This document shows positions 10,250-20,998 of a stretch of 64,000 bases of DNA, one piece after another. Below the pieces are notes generated by a model. It had not been told where the DNA came from. It did not search any database and saw only the letters and a program-made list of their open reading frames with translations. Both the position numbers and the translations under genes were made by a program. Positions within the stretch are counted from its first letter, which is position 1. Each line of letters starts with the position of its first letter. This stretch comes from Pseudomonadota bacterium (GTDB lineage: Bacteria; Pseudomonadota; Gammaproteobacteria; Xanthomonadales; Xanthomonadaceae). The DNA lies in assembly GCA_018242445.1 (NCBI GenBank), contig JAFEBW010000025.1, positions 47,709 to 111,708 on the forward strand, read 5' to 3'.

Positions 10250-10508
10250 GGGAAAGCCGGGAATGGGGAGGCAGGAAAGAAGGAGCGGTAAGCGGTTTCC
10301 CCCGCAAGCGGGGGAAGGAGCCAAAGCAGTCGGCGGTAGGTTAAGACCAAGAGGCAGTCAATCTTTCAAGTGGGATCAACCACAAGGCAATCAACATCAT
10401 CGAGCGAAATCATCTTCGCCGAGCAAAATGAAGCATCTCATCCATTTGCAGGCAAAACCGGTTTCAACCATTCCCTATTCCCTATTCCCCATTCACCATT
10501 CCCGGCTC
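10250..10508. other. spacer with half palindrome, AT-richer block and heptamer run
   Basis: No gene is seen. About 10296-10318 is one hairpin of the CTTCCCCCGC family. Bases about 10320-10465 are clearly richer in A and T than the surroundings. About 10467-10503 is a run of CCATTCCC/CTATTCCC-like heptamers just before the kdsD stop. The AT-richer block could hold the kdsC promoter or a small RNA, but no convincing -35/-10 pair was found. Confidence 0.6.
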
Positions 10509-11516
10509 TCACACCACCCTAGCCCTCAACAAATCGTGGATATTCAGCGCCCCCGCCACGCGGCGCTCGGCATCCACCACCACCAGCGCGCTGATGCGGT
10601 GCTGCTCCATCAGGTGCGCGGCCTCGGTGGCGAGGCGGTCGGGCTCGATCGCCTTGGGGTTGCGGGTCATCAACTCGGCCACGCGGGCGTGGCGCAGGTC
10701 GATGCGCGCGTCGTCGAGCGCGCGGCGCAGGTCGCCGTCGGTGAAGATGCCCAGCAGCACATTTTCATCGTCCACGACCGCGGTCATGCCCAGCCGCTTG
10801 CGGCTCATCTCCACCAGCGCCTCGCTCAGGCTCGCCTGCGCGCCCACCCGCGGCACGTCCGCGCCGGCGTGCATCACGTCGCGGATGCGCAGCAGCAGGC
10901 GGCGGCCCAGCGCGCCGGCCGGGTGTGAACGGGCGAAATCCTCGCGGGTGAAGCCGCGCGCTTCCAGCAGCGCCACTGCCAGCGCGTCGCCCATCGCCAG
11001 CGCCGCGGTGGTGCTGGAAGTGGGGGCCAGGCCGAGCGGGCAGGCTTCCTCGGGCACGCTCACGTCGAGAAACACGTCGGCGAGGCGGGCGAGGCTGGAT
11101 TCGGCGCGGCCGCCCATCGCGATCAGGTGGTTGCCTTGCCGGCGCAGGGCCGGGGCGATCGCCAGCAGTTCCTCGGTTTCACCCGAATTCGACAACGCGA
11201 GCACCACGTCGGCATCGGTGATCATGCCCAGGTCGCCGTGGCTGGCCTCACCGGGGTGGACATAGAACGCCGGCGTGCCGGTGGATGCGAGGGTGGCGGC
11301 GAGCTTGCGCGCGACGTGGCCGGACTTGCCCATGCCGGTGGCGACCACGCGCCCGCGGCAGGCCAGCAGCAGCCCGCAGGCCTGCGCGAAGGAGCCATCG
11401 AGGCGCGCATGCAGGGCTTGCAATGCTTCGGATTCGATCGCCAGCACGCGGCGGCCGGCGGCGATCAAGGCGGCGGCATCGATGGCGGGGGCGGAATGCT
11501 GGACCGGGTCTGCCAT
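10509..11516 (-). CDS. kdsD: D-arabinose 5-phosphate isomerase
   Basis: 335 aa. The N-terminal SIS domain has TGMGKSGHVARKLAATLASTG (from residue 60), LSNSGETEE (about 108-116) and the LAPTSSTTAALAMGDALA motif (about 163-180). Two CBS repeats follow (about 213-335). It converts ribulose-5-phosphate to arabinose-5-phosphate, the first Kdo precursor. The start is the ATG at 11516; a longer open frame upstream crosses the divergent ibaG gene and is rejected. Confidence 0.94.
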   Translation of the reverse strand: MADPVQHSAPAIDAAALIAAGRRVLAIESEALQALHARLDGSFAQACGLLLACRGRVVATGMGKSGHVARKLAATLASTGTPAFYVHPGEASHGDLGMITDADVVLALSNSGETEELLAIAPALRRQGNHLIAMGGRAESSLARLADVFLDVSVPEEACPLGLAPTSSTTAALAMGDALAVALLEARGFTREDFARSHPAGALGRRLLLRIRDVMHAGADVPRVGAQASLSEALVEMSRKRLGMTAVVDDENVLLGIFTDGDLRRALDDARIDLRHARVAELMTRNPKAIEPDRLATEAAHLMEQHRISALVVVDAERRVAGALNIHDLLRARVV

Positions 11517-11615
11517 CGCGCGCGTTCGTGCGTCCTGCGGGAATGGATTAAACTGCGCGGCTATTCTACCGCACGCCGCGTACTTGCCACGGCAGCCTCG
11601 ACAGGGACGTTCCGC

Positions 11616-13371
<1,756 letters not shown>

Positions 13372-13384
13372 GCGGTTTTGTTGG

Positions 13385-13406
13385 TAGACTAAGCTGGTCT
13401 GGTCTA
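13385..13406. promoter_or_regulatory. possible operator of the toxin-antitoxin pair
   Basis: Between murA and the antitoxin gene, TAGAC and GTCTA form a 5-bp inverted repeat 12 bases apart, overlapped by a GGTCT direct repeat. Phd-family antitoxins usually bind short palindromes at their own promoter, so this is a plausible autoregulatory site. It is short and unproven. Confidence 0.35.
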
Positions 13407-13419
13407 GTCCGGTGCGATC

Positions 13420-13665
13420 ATGTCTACCATCAACATTCATGAAGCCAAAACCCACCTGTCGCGACTGATCGAGCGCGTGCTGGCCGGCGAGTCGCTGGTC
13501 ATCGCCAAGGCCGGCAAGCCGTTGGCGAAGCTGGTTCGGTTGGACGCACCTGCAGGCGCGCAGGTACGGAGGCTGGGCTTTGCAAAAGGGCAATTCAAGG
13601 TGCCTGCGGATTTCGATCGCATCGGCAACGAGGCGATCGATGCGATGTTCGGCGGCGATGCATGA
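13420..13665 (+). CDS. Phd/YefM family type II antitoxin
   Basis: 81 aa. The N-terminus MSTINIHEAKTHLSRLIERVLAGESLVIAKAGKPLAKL is the Phd/YefM DNA-binding fold. The C-terminal 40 residues, rich in charged and aromatic residues, would wrap the toxin. It overlaps the downstream PIN-domain toxin by four bases (ATGA), the normal coupling in such modules. It probably represses its own promoter together with the toxin. Confidence 0.9.
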   Translation: MSTINIHEAKTHLSRLIERVLAGESLVIAKAGKPLAKLVRLDAPAGAQVRRLGFAKGQFKVPADFDRIGNEAIDAMFGGDA

Positions 13666-14048
13666 AGCTGCTGCTGGATACCCATGTGCTGCTGTGGGCG
13701 GCCGCCGAACCTGCAAGGCTGCCGCGCAACGTGCAAGCCTTGCTGGCCTCGCATGACAACGAACTCCTGTTCAGCGTCGTCAGCCTGTGGGAAGTGGCGA
13801 TCAAGTCTGCCTTGGGTCGGGCCGATTTTCGGGTGGACGCCGGTGTGCTTCGGCGGGGGCTGATCGACAACGGCTATCTCGAACTGCCTGTCGTGGGCGC
13901 GCATGCGCTGGCCCTGGCGATACTGCCGCCACTGCATCGCGACCCCTTCGACCGCATGCTGGTGGCGCAGGCGCAGGTGGAAGGCATCGTCCTGCTCACG
14001 GCCGATCCGCTGGTTGCCGCGTATCCGGGGCCGATCCGGCGAGTGTGA
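13662..14048 (+). CDS. PIN-domain toxin (VapC-like endoribonuclease)
   Basis: 128 aa. The PIN-domain acidic residues are visible: Asp in LLLDTHVLLW, Glu in VSLWEVAIK, Asp in LHRDPFDRML and Asp in LLTADPL. Such toxins cleave tRNA or rRNA when the labile antitoxin is lost. It forms a two-gene module with the Phd-type antitoxin. The module sits between the core genes murA and DUF3108, consistent with insertion as a cassette. Confidence 0.9.
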   Translation: MKLLLDTHVLLWAAAEPARLPRNVQALLASHDNELLFSVVSLWEVAIKSALGRADFRVDAGVLRRGLIDNGYLELPVVGAHALALAILPPLHRDPFDRMLVAQAQVEGIVLLTADPLVAAYPGPIRRV

Positions 14049-14373
14049 ACCGAGAGTCGTGCTGCCATCGCAGCATCACCCCGCGGATGTTTCCGGGCGA
14101 CCCTTCACATACTGCCGTGCCCGCTGCACTTCGTGTTCGACGAAGCCATCGCCCTCGAACAGGCCCGTGCCTGCCGATAGTGTTTGATGGCGGAAGGTAC
14201 GTGACTTTGCATGCCAAGCCCAGCACCTGCGATACCAGGTTCAGCCTGATCGAATCCATGCATGTTGAATGAGCGAACGACCCGTCGGCGGATCGCTCGT
14301 CGTTCGGCTTCCGATTGCCAGCGAAGTGTTGTGGCAACGCTGAATAAATCAGCGTTGCCACAACGCATTTCCC
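14049..14373. other. 325-bp spacer downstream of the toxin, no intact gene
   Basis: No convincing gene is seen on either strand. The composition is less GC-rich than the neighbours. About 14274-14308 contains CGAACGAC and GTCGTTCG as an 8-bp inverted repeat, and 14329-14363 a longer perfect hairpin (listed separately). The segment may be the residue of an old insertion that came with the toxin-antitoxin pair. Confidence 0.6.
14329..14363. repeat. perfect 15-bp inverted repeat (hairpin) with 5-base loop
   Basis: TTGTGGCAACGCTGA is followed by ATAAA and then its exact reverse complement TCAGCGTTGCCACAA. The stem can be extended by a G-C pair. It starts 11 bases beyond the stop of the DUF3108 gene on the opposite strand. 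It could act as a bidirectional terminator, although no T-run follows, or be a miniature transposable element end; the CGCTGAATAAATCAGCG core resembles termini of small insertion elements from memory. Confidence 0.75.
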
Positions 14374-15087
14374 TCAGCGCACCACCGATACCAGACTGGC
14401 CTGCCACGACTCGCCGTTGGGCTCGTTCTGCACGATGCGCACGGGCACGAAGCCGTTGTCCAGACCGAACCAGTAGGCGGTGACGCGGCCGTTGGGGGTG
14501 TCGCGCTGGCGGGTGACGACGATCGTGCGCAGCGAGCCGGCGGGCACGGTCAGCATCTGCTCCTTGCCGACGACGTAGCGCTGCATCTCCACCGCGCTGC
14601 GGGTGGCGACCGGATAGCTCAAGGTGCCGCGCTTGCCGTCGGCGAGATCGCGGGCGATCGCCAGGGTCACCGAATTCTGGTCGAGCACGCCGGCCTGCAT
14701 CGGGAAGCGCGCTTCGCGCTTCTTGTCGCGGATCCAGATGGTGTTGGCGGCAGGATCGACCTCCACCGAGCGGTTGCTGGACTTGAGCAGGGTGGACATG
14801 CGGTAGCGGTAGCTGCGCAGTTGCAGGGTGGTGCCGTTGTCCTGCAGCAGCGAGGATTCGTCCACGTTGGCCGCCGCCAGCGCCGCCACGCCGTGGGTGC
14901 CGCGGGTGGTCTGGTCGTATTCCCAGCCGCCGGCGGCCGGACGCAGGCTGAAGGTGGCCTCACCGATCACGTCGCCGCTGCGCGCCATCTGGTAGTTGGC
15001 GGTGAAGGGTTTGAGGGTGGCGGCAGCGGTCGCGGGCAGGCAGGGCACGGCCAGCGCGAGCAGGGTGGCGGCGAGAAATTTCTTCAT
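14374..15087 (-). CDS. DUF3108 domain periplasmic protein
   Basis: 237 aa with a Sec signal peptide ([23 protein letters not shown]). The rest is a predicted beta-rich DUF3108 domain, with typical segments FTANYQMARSGDVIGEATFSL near the start and TVPAGSLRTIVVTRQR and AYWFGLDNGFVPVRIVQ near the end. The molecular function is not established. Its ATG overlaps the purN stop by four bases, so it is probably co-transcribed with purM-purN; this pairing occurs in other Proteobacteria. Confidence 0.88.
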   Translation of the reverse strand: MKKFLAATLLALAVPCLPATAAATLKPFTANYQMARSGDVIGEATFSLRPAAGGWEYDQTTRGTHGVAALAAANVDESSLLQDNGTTLQLRSYRYRMSTLLKSSNRSVEVDPAANTIWIRDKKREARFPMQAGVLDQNSVTLAIARDLADGKRGTLSYPVATRSAVEMQRYVVGKEQMLTVPAGSLRTIVVTRQRDTPNGRVTAYWFGLDNGFVPVRIVQNEPNGESWQASLVSVVR

Positions 15088-15800
15088 GGCGAAATGGCTT
15101 CGGCTGATTCGTGGAGTTGGTCGTCCGCGCCCAGCAGCAGCGGCGCGGCGAGGGGCCGACTATCCAGCAGCACGGCTGAACCGTTCTGCAAGAGGCGTCC
15201 TGCGGCGAGCCAGTGCACGCATGCGACCAGCAGCGGATGTTCGCGCGCGAGCACGCGCTCGGAGAGCGTGGCGGGCGTGTCGCCGGGCAGCACCGGCACC
15301 CGCGCCTGCGCGATGATCGGGCCGGCGTCCAGCGCGGGGATCACGTAGTGCACGCTCGCGCCATGTTCGGTCTCGCCGTCCGCGAGCGCGCGCGCATGCG
15401 TGCGCAGGCCGGGGAACTTCGGCAACAGCGAGGGGTGGATGTTGATGATGCGGCCCTCGAAACGCGCGACCGCGGCGTGCGTGAGGATGCGCAGGTAGCC
15501 GGCGCACACGACCAGATCCGGTGCCGCCGCATCGATCGAGTCGAACAGCGCGGCATCGAAGTCCTCGCGCGTGGCATGCGCCTTCGGGTCGAGGGCGAGC
15601 GCCGGCACGCCGGCGGTGCGGGCGCGATCCAGAGCCTGCGCGTTCGCGCGGTCGGAGAACACGCCGGCGATGACATAACCCGAATCCGGCGCGGCATCCA
15701 GCAGGGCCTGCAGGTTGCTGCCGCGGCCGGAGGCGAGGACGGCGAGGCGGTAAGACCGGGAATCGGCAATCGGGAATCGGGAATCGGACAAGCGGATCAC
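15084..15800 (-). CDS. purN: phosphoribosylglycinamide formyltransferase
   Basis: 238 aa. It formylates GAR using 10-formyltetrahydrofolate in purine synthesis. Motifs: [18 protein letters not shown] (substrate phosphate loop), [17 protein letters not shown] with the catalytic His, and [13 protein letters not shown]. The start is a GTG at 15800 overlapping the purM stop (GTGA). About 15 extra residues (through [11 protein letters not shown]) precede the usual N-terminus, and they are encoded by a heptamer repeat array at 15757-15784. No alternative start codon lies between the array and the conserved core. Confidence 0.94.
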   Translation of the reverse strand: MIRLSDSRFPIADSRSYRLAVLASGRGSNLQALLDAAPDSGYVIAGVFSDRANAQALDRARTAGVPALALDPKAHATREDFDAALFDSIDAAAPDLVVCAGYLRILTHAAVARFEGRIINIHPSLLPKFPGLRTHARALADGETEHGASVHYVIPALDAGPIIAQARVPVLPGDTPATLSERVLAREHPLLVACVHWLAAGRLLQNGSAVLLDSRPLAAPLLLGADDQLHESAEAISP

Positions 15801-16891
15801 CCGATCCGCACGCGCTCGTCGCCGTCGCGATGTACCACCTGCCCGATGGTGTGGTGCCGCAGACCCATGCCATCGAGCGCGTTGCCGATGGCGTTCACCA
15901 TCTCATGCGCGACCACCAGCACGAAGCCGGTGCCGCAGTTGAAGGTGCGCCACATCTCCGCGCGCGGCACCGCGCCCTCGCGTTGCAGCCAGTCGAACAC
16001 CGGCGGCAGCACGATGCTGGATGCCTCGATGTCCAGCCCGAGCCCGTCCGGGATCACGCGGATGATGTTCTCGGTCAGCCCGCCGCCGGTGATGTGCGCC
16101 ATCGCGTGCACGTCCTCGCGCCATTCGCCGCGCAGCAGTTGCAGGATCGGCTTGACGTAGATCGTGGTCGGCATCATCAGCGCGTCGGCCAGCTTGACGC
16201 CGCCCACGTCGAGACCGAGCGGACGACCGGCGCGGTCGAGGATGCGGCGGATCAGCGAGTAGCCGTTGGAATGCGGGCCGCTGGAGGCGATGCCCAGCAG
16301 CACGTCGCCGGCGCGCACCTTGGCACCGTCGAGCACGTCGGCCTTCTCCACCGCGCCCACGCAAAAGCCGGCCAGATCGTATTCGCCCGGCGGGTACATG
16401 TCGGGCATCTCGGCGGTCTCGCCGCCGATCAGCGCGCAGCCGGCCAGTTCGCAGCCTTTCGCGATGCCGCCGACCACCGCCACCGTGGTCGCCACGTCGA
16501 GCTTGCCGGTGGCGAAGTAATCGAGGAAGAACAGCGGCTCGGCGCCCTGCACCAGCACGTCGTTGACGCACATGCCGACCAGGTCGATGCCGATGGAATC
16601 GTGGCGGCCCAGTTGCTGGGCGAGCTTGAGCTTGGTGCCCACGCCGTCGGTGCCCGACACCAGCACCGGCTCGCGGTATTTGCCGGCGATGTCGAACAGC
16701 GCGCCGAAGCCGCCCAGCCCGCCCATCACCTCGGGGCGGAAGGTGCGCGCGACCAGCGGCTTGATGCCCTCGACCACGGCCTCGCCGGCGTCGATGTCCA
16801 CCCCGGCATCGCGGTAGGTGAGTGGGGTGGCGGGTGGGGACGAAGGCTGCAAGGTGCGCTCCACGCGGGGTGGCCGGAAAGGAATCGTCAT
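15797..16891 (-). CDS. purM: phosphoribosylformylglycinamidine cyclo-ligase
   Basis: 364 aa. It makes aminoimidazole ribonucleotide from FGAM with ATP. Visible motifs are [57 protein letters not shown] and [11 protein letters not shown]. It carries about 20 extra N-terminal residues before the core ([12 protein letters not shown]). The start is the ATG at 16891. It is divergent from the DUF2066 gene with 54 bp between them, and heads the purM-purN-DUF3108 operon. Confidence 0.96.
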   Translation of the reverse strand: MTIPFRPPRVERTLQPSSPPATPLTYRDAGVDIDAGEAVVEGIKPLVARTFRPEVMGGLGGFGALFDIAGKYREPVLVSGTDGVGTKLKLAQQLGRHDSIGIDLVGMCVNDVLVQGAEPLFFLDYFATGKLDVATTVAVVGGIAKGCELAGCALIGGETAEMPDMYPPGEYDLAGFCVGAVEKADVLDGAKVRAGDVLLGIASSGPHSNGYSLIRRILDRAGRPLGLDVGGVKLADALMMPTTIYVKPILQLLRGEWREDVHAMAHITGGGLTENIIRVIPDGLGLDIEASSIVLPPVFDWLQREGAVPRAEMWRTFNCGTGFVLVVAHEMVNAIGNALDGMGLRHHTIGQVVHRDGDERVRIG

Positions 16892-16945
16892 TCTACCAGC
16901 GCCGCTGCGGCATAATCGGCGCGATCGGATTCGCTGGAAGCCCGC

Positions 16946-17998
16946 ATGCCCTCTGCCTACCTGCGTCGTTTTGCCACTATCCTGCTCATCGTGGGCCTGC
17001 TCGTCGCCGGCACGGCCTCGGCCGACGATGGCCTGCTTTATCAGGGCACCGTGCCGATCAACAACCAGACCGCCGGCGAGCGCGCCGGGGCGGTGCAGCG
17101 CGCGTTGCTGCAGGTGATCGGCAAGCTCACCGGCCAGCGCAATCCGGCCAGCCTGCCGCAGGTGCGTGGCCTGCTCGGCGGTGCGGCGGGCATGGTGGCC
17201 GAATCGCACGTCACCACCGATCAGGAAACCATCAACGGCGCGCCGATCTATCGGCAGCGCATGGTGGTGCGCTTCGACCGCAACGCGGTGGATGGGCTGA
17301 TCGCCGGTTCCGGGCTGCCCTCGTGGCCGGCGCCGCGCGCGCCGGTGGTGCTGTGGCTGGTGATCGACGACGGCCACGGCCCGCGGCTGGTCGGCTCGGC
17401 GCATGTCAACGTGGTGAAGTCGCTCACCGACCGCGGCACCGAGCGCGGCATCGGCTTCGTGCTGCCGGCTGGCAGCCCGATGGAGTCGCAGGTCGCCTTG
17501 CTGGCCTCGGGCATCGGCCCGGCGCAGGCGGTGGTGCTGCCTTCGGCCAGTTACGGCCCGATCCAGTTGATCGGCCGGCTCACCCGCACGGCCGCCGGCT
17601 GGCGCGCGCAGTGGATCCTGCTCGATGGCGGCGTCGATCTGGCGCGCTGGGGCGAGACCAACGGCGACGCGCGCCTGGCGATGGCCGACGGCGCCGACGC
17701 CGCCGCCGACGCGCTGGCGAAGAAGTACGCGAAGGTCGTGGCCGCCAGCCCGCCGGGTACGTTCACGGTGGACATCGACGGCATCCGCACGGGCGACGAT
17801 TACGTGCGCGCGATGGGTTACCTGCAGGGCATCGGCATCGTCCGCCGCATCGTGCTGCTGGGCGTGACCAACGACCGTCTGCACCTGCAGCTCGACCTGG
17901 CCACCGGCGTGGAAGGCCTGCGCAACGTGGTCGCGGTCGGGCAGGTGCTGGCGGCCGATCCGGATCCGACGGCCCCGGTGTTCCACCTGCGGCCGTGA
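16946..17998 (+). CDS. DUF2066 domain secreted protein
   Basis: 350 aa with a signal peptide ([21 protein letters not shown]). The DUF2066 region starts at [33 protein letters not shown]. The function is unknown; the family is regularly encoded near purM and hda in gammaproteobacteria, divergent from purM. The stop overlaps the following GTG start by three bases, suggesting an operon with the CDP-alcohol phosphatidyltransferase, AI-2E permease and hda. Confidence 0.85.
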   Translation: MPSAYLRRFATILLIVGLLVAGTASADDGLLYQGTVPINNQTAGERAGAVQRALLQVIGKLTGQRNPASLPQVRGLLGGAAGMVAESHVTTDQETINGAPIYRQRMVVRFDRNAVDGLIAGSGLPSWPAPRAPVVLWLVIDDGHGPRLVGSAHVNVVKSLTDRGTERGIGFVLPAGSPMESQVALLASGIGPAQAVVLPSASYGPIQLIGRLTRTAAGWRAQWILLDGGVDLARWGETNGDARLAMADGADAAADALAKKYAKVVAASPPGTFTVDIDGIRTGDDYVRAMGYLQGIGIVRRIVLLGVTNDRLHLQLDLATGVEGLRNVVAVGQVLAADPDPTAPVFHLRP

Positions 17999-18558
17999 AC
18001 CTGCGTCAACTGCCCAACCTCATCACCGGCCTGCGCATGGCGCTGGTGGTGCCGCTGCTGTGGTGTCTGGATACGGGCGAGTACCGCTGGGCGCTGGGTC
18101 TGGCGCTGGTGGCGGGATTTTCCGATGCGCTCGACGGCTGGCTGGCCAAGCGCTACGACTGGTGCACGCCGCTGGGCAGCCTGCTCGACCCGGTCGCCGA
18201 CAAATTGTTGCTCGCCGGCAGCTTCATCGGCCTGTGGCTGGTCGGGGCCATCACCGCCTGGTTGCCTGCGCTGGTGATCGGACGCGACGTGGTGATCGTG
18301 CTGGGAGCGGTGGCGTATCACAACCTCGTCGGGCCGTTGCAGGGCGATCCGACGATGCTCAGCAAGGCGACCACGGTGGCGCAGATCCTGCTGGTGCTGG
18401 CGCTGCTGGTCGGGTTGGCGAACTCGCCGTTGCCCTGGGGCGTGGCCTTGGGGATGGAGATCGTGGTGGCGGCATTGACGGCGGCCAGCGGCATCGACTA
18501 TGTGGTGCGCTGGAGCCTGCGCGCGCGGCGTGAATGGCACGCCCGGCCACGGGCATGA
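17995..18558 (+). CDS. CDP-alcohol phosphatidyltransferase family membrane protein
   Basis: 187 aa, several transmembrane helices. The CDP-alcohol motif is present as [28 protein letters not shown], matching DxxDGxxA...GxxxDxxxD, with Lys where Arg is common after the Ala. Such enzymes make phosphatidylglycerophosphate or related phospholipids; being near hda and DUF2066 suggests a second PgsA-like enzyme, but the substrate cannot be told from sequence. The start is a GTG at 17995 overlapping the previous stop (GTGA). Confidence 0.85.
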   Translation: MNLRQLPNLITGLRMALVVPLLWCLDTGEYRWALGLALVAGFSDALDGWLAKRYDWCTPLGSLLDPVADKLLLAGSFIGLWLVGAITAWLPALVIGRDVVIVLGAVAYHNLVGPLQGDPTMLSKATTVAQILLVLALLVGLANSPLPWGVALGMEIVVAALTAASGIDYVVRWSLRARREWHARPRA

Positions 18559-18582
18559 TCCCGACCGGCATACTGGACGAGC

Positions 18583-19764
18583 ATGGATCCTTCGATCGCT
18601 ACCACCGAGCCGCCGCTGTCCGCCGCCACCCGGCGTCATGAGTGGCTGGCGATCGCCGTCGTCGCCGGCGTCCTCATCTGGCTGCTGGCGCCGATCCTGC
18701 TGCCTTTCGTGATCTCGGCCTTCTTCGGCTATCTCGGCGACCCGCTGGCCGATCGCCTCGAGCGCGCGCACCTGAGCCGCACGTTCTCGGTGTCGCTGGT
18801 GTTTTTCGTGATGACCTTCCTGGCGGCGCTGGCGCTGTTCTTCCTGGTGCCCGTGCTGGGCGAACAGATCAGCCATTTCGTCGCGCAGATGCCGGTGTAC
18901 GCCGACTGGGTGCGCGGCACCGCGCTGCCGTGGATCAATCAACACGCGCACCTGGATCTGTCCCCCTACCTCGATCCGCAGCAACTGGTGGACATGCTGC
19001 GCAAGCACTGGCAGGACGCCGGCGTGGCGACCTCGGTGCTGGGCCAGGTGTCGCGTTCGGGGCTGCTGTTGATCCAGGTGATCTCCACCGTGCTGCTGGT
19101 GCCGGTGCTGTCGTTCTATTTCCTGCGCGACTGGGACGAGTTGGTCGAGCGCATCGACATGCTGCTGCCGCGCGACATCGAGCCGACCATCGCGCGGCTG
19201 GCGCGGCAGTCCGACGAGATGCTCGGCGGCTTCGTGCGCGGGCAGTTGCTGGTGATGGTGTGCATGGGCGTGTGGTACGCGTCGGCGCTGTGGATGGCCG
19301 GGCTCGACCTCGCCCTGTTGATCGGTCTGCTCACCGGCCTGCTCAGTTTCGTGCCTTATCTGGGCGTGACCATCGGCATCGGCGTCAGCGTGCTGGCCGC
19401 GCTGGTGCAGTACGGCGACCTCCAGCATGTGCTGCTGGTGGCCGGCGCGTTCGCGATCGGGCAGACGCTGGAATCCTTCGTGCTGGTGCCGCGCCTGGTC
19501 GGCGACAAGATCGGCATGCACCCGGTGGGGGTGATCTTCGCCTTGATGGCGGGCGGGCAGTTGTTCGGCTTCCTCGGCGTGCTGCTGGCGCTGCCGGTGT
19601 CGGCCATCGCGATGGTGCTGCTGCGCTACGCCCACGAGCGCTACACAACCAGCCGCCTGTATGCAGGCCGCGACGGTGCGCCCGTGGAGCCGTCCGCGCC
19701 CTCTGCGCCACCGGATGCAGCGTCCGGCCCGCGCGGCGATGGCGGCACGCCGTCTGCGGCGTGA
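18583..19764 (+). CDS. AI-2E family transporter (PerM-like)
   Basis: 393 aa. About eight membrane helices in the AI-2E/PerM pattern: two close N-terminal pairs, a periplasmic or cytoplasmic helical middle region (about 110-160), then a cluster ending in LVPRLVGDKIGMHPVGVIFALMAGGQLFGFLGVLLALP, the conserved family signature. Substrates in this family vary (signals, ions, small molecules). It lies 24 bp after the phosphatidyltransferase and 19 bp before hda, the usual perM-hda neighbourhood. Confidence 0.9.
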   Translation: MDPSIATTEPPLSAATRRHEWLAIAVVAGVLIWLLAPILLPFVISAFFGYLGDPLADRLERAHLSRTFSVSLVFFVMTFLAALALFFLVPVLGEQISHFVAQMPVYADWVRGTALPWINQHAHLDLSPYLDPQQLVDMLRKHWQDAGVATSVLGQVSRSGLLLIQVISTVLLVPVLSFYFLRDWDELVERIDMLLPRDIEPTIARLARQSDEMLGGFVRGQLLVMVCMGVWYASALWMAGLDLALLIGLLTGLLSFVPYLGVTIGIGVSVLAALVQYGDLQHVLLVAGAFAIGQTLESFVLVPRLVGDKIGMHPVGVIFALMAGGQLFGFLGVLLALPVSAIAMVLLRYAHERYTTSRLYAGRDGAPVEPSAPSAPPDAASGPRGDGGTPSAA

Positions 19765-19783
19765 CGGCTTCAAGACCGGATAC

Positions 19784-20479
19784 ATGACATCCCGACAACT
19801 GCCGCTCGGATTGAGCTTTCCGCGCGACCTGCGGCTGGACGGCTATCGCGATGCGCCGGATGGGCTGTTGCGCACGCTCGCGGGCATCGCGGCCGGCGGT
19901 CGCGACGGCGCATTCGTCGCCGGTCCTGCGGGTTGCGGGAAGACCCACCTGCTGCTGGCCACCTGCGCGCAGGCCGTCGCCGCCGATCTCTCCGTCGCGT
20001 ACCTGCCGCTGCGCAGCCTGGGCGATCGCGCGGCGGTCGCATTGGCGGGGCAAGGCGCGGTGCGGGTGGCGTGCGTGGACGATGTCGATGCCATCCTCGG
20101 CCAGCAGGCCGCCGAACTGGCCCTGTTCGATCTGCACAACCGCTTGCGCGACGCCGGTTGTGCCCTGCTGTATGCAGCCAACGCCATGCCTGCGCAGTTG
20201 CCGGTGGCCTTGCCTGACCTGCGTTCGCGGCTGGCGCACGGCGCGCGCTTCGCGCTGGTCTTGCCCGACGAGACGCTGCGGCGGCGGATCCTGTGCGAGC
20301 GCGCCGCGCTGCGCGGGCTGGAACTGGATGACGCGGTGCTCGACTACCTGTTCCGTCGCGTGGATCGCGATCTCGCCTCGCTCACGCGGCTGCTCGATCG
20401 CCTCGATCGCGCCTCGCTGGCCGCGCAGCGGCGCGTCACCGTGCCCTTCCTGAAAGGCGTGCTCGAAACGGCGGGGTGA
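19784..20479 (+). CDS. hda: DnaA regulatory inactivator Hda
   Basis: 231 aa DnaA-related AAA+ protein. The N-terminal QLPLGLSF is the sliding-clamp binding motif. Walker A is GPAGCGKTHL (about 47-56). With the loaded clamp it stimulates hydrolysis of DnaA-bound ATP to prevent re-initiation. The start at 19784 is chosen because it places the clamp motif at residues 5-12, as in the family; the frame upstream overlaps the permease gene. Confidence 0.9.
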   Translation: MTSRQLPLGLSFPRDLRLDGYRDAPDGLLRTLAGIAAGGRDGAFVAGPAGCGKTHLLLATCAQAVAADLSVAYLPLRSLGDRAAVALAGQGAVRVACVDDVDAILGQQAAELALFDLHNRLRDAGCALLYAANAMPAQLPVALPDLRSRLAHGARFALVLPDETLRRRILCERAALRGLELDDAVLDYLFRRVDRDLASLTRLLDRLDRASLAAQRRVTVPFLKGVLETAG

Positions 20480-20520
20480 TCGGCGCGAGCCGAGGTGACT
20501 CTGTCAGGTCGTCATTTGCC

Positions 20521-20548
20521 TTGACAATAATTTATTTGGCATTAGAAT
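20521..20548 (+). promoter_or_regulatory. promoter of the MarR gene
   Basis: TTGACA (20521-20526), a 16-base AT-rich spacer, then TAGAAT (20543-20548) is the best sigma-70 promoter in the window. The spacer contains the palindrome AATAATTTATT, a plausible MarR operator. The predicted transcript start falls at about 20555-20556, right at the ATG chosen for the MarR gene, so the mRNA may be leaderless. Confidence 0.65.
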
Positions 20549-20555
20549 GCCCGGC

Positions 20556-20993
20556 ATGAAATCAGTGGCAACCATCAGTGCATCCAACATCTGCTTGCTG
20601 GTGCGGCAGTTGCGCGATGGTCTGTCGCGCTGGATCGAGCAGGACCTGGCCGAGCAGGGCCACGCACTCACCCTCAGCCAGTTCCTCGTGTTGCGCAAAC
20701 TCGAAACCCTCGGGCCGATGTCGGCGATCGACCTGTCGCGGGCGATCGACCACAACCCCGGCGCGATGACCCGCTTGCTCGATCGGCTGGAGGAACAGGG
20801 TTTGTTGCGCCGCCTGCCGGTGGTCGGCGACCGCCGCGCGCTGCGCATCGAGCTGACCACGGAAGGCGTGGCGCTGTCGCGGCAATTGCGTTCCAGCGCC
20901 GAACGTGCCGCCGAGCATGCCCTGCGCAACCTGAGCGGGCCCGAGCGCGAGCAGTTCGTGAGCCTGCTGCAACGCGTCCACGCCTCCTTGTGA
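20556..20993 (+). CDS. MarR family transcriptional regulator
   Basis: 145 aa. The winged helix is clear: LTLSQFLVLRKLETLGPMSAIDLSRAIDHNPGAMTRLLDRLEEQGLL, then the wing VGDRRALRIELT. MarR proteins repress efflux genes until a phenolic or drug ligand binds. An ATG nine bases upstream (20547) overlaps the -10 element, so the ATG at 20556 is preferred. It overlaps the efflux outer-membrane gene and is followed by EmrAB-type genes, so it most likely controls this pump. Confidence 0.92.
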   Translation: MKSVATISASNICLLVRQLRDGLSRWIEQDLAEQGHALTLSQFLVLRKLETLGPMSAIDLSRAIDHNPGAMTRLLDRLEEQGLLRRLPVVGDRRALRIELTTEGVALSRQLRSSAERAAEHALRNLSGPEREQFVSLLQRVHASL

Positions 20994-20998
20994 AGCCG

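Noticed and set aside
14104..14165. Natural-looking plus-strand peptide ending FVFDEAIALEQARACR after the toxin gene
   Set aside because: Too short, no start, no recognised family; at most a decayed fragment.
20520..20545. TTGAC motif in the marR promoter as an FNR box
   Set aside because: The second half-site is missing; it is better explained as a -35 hexamer.
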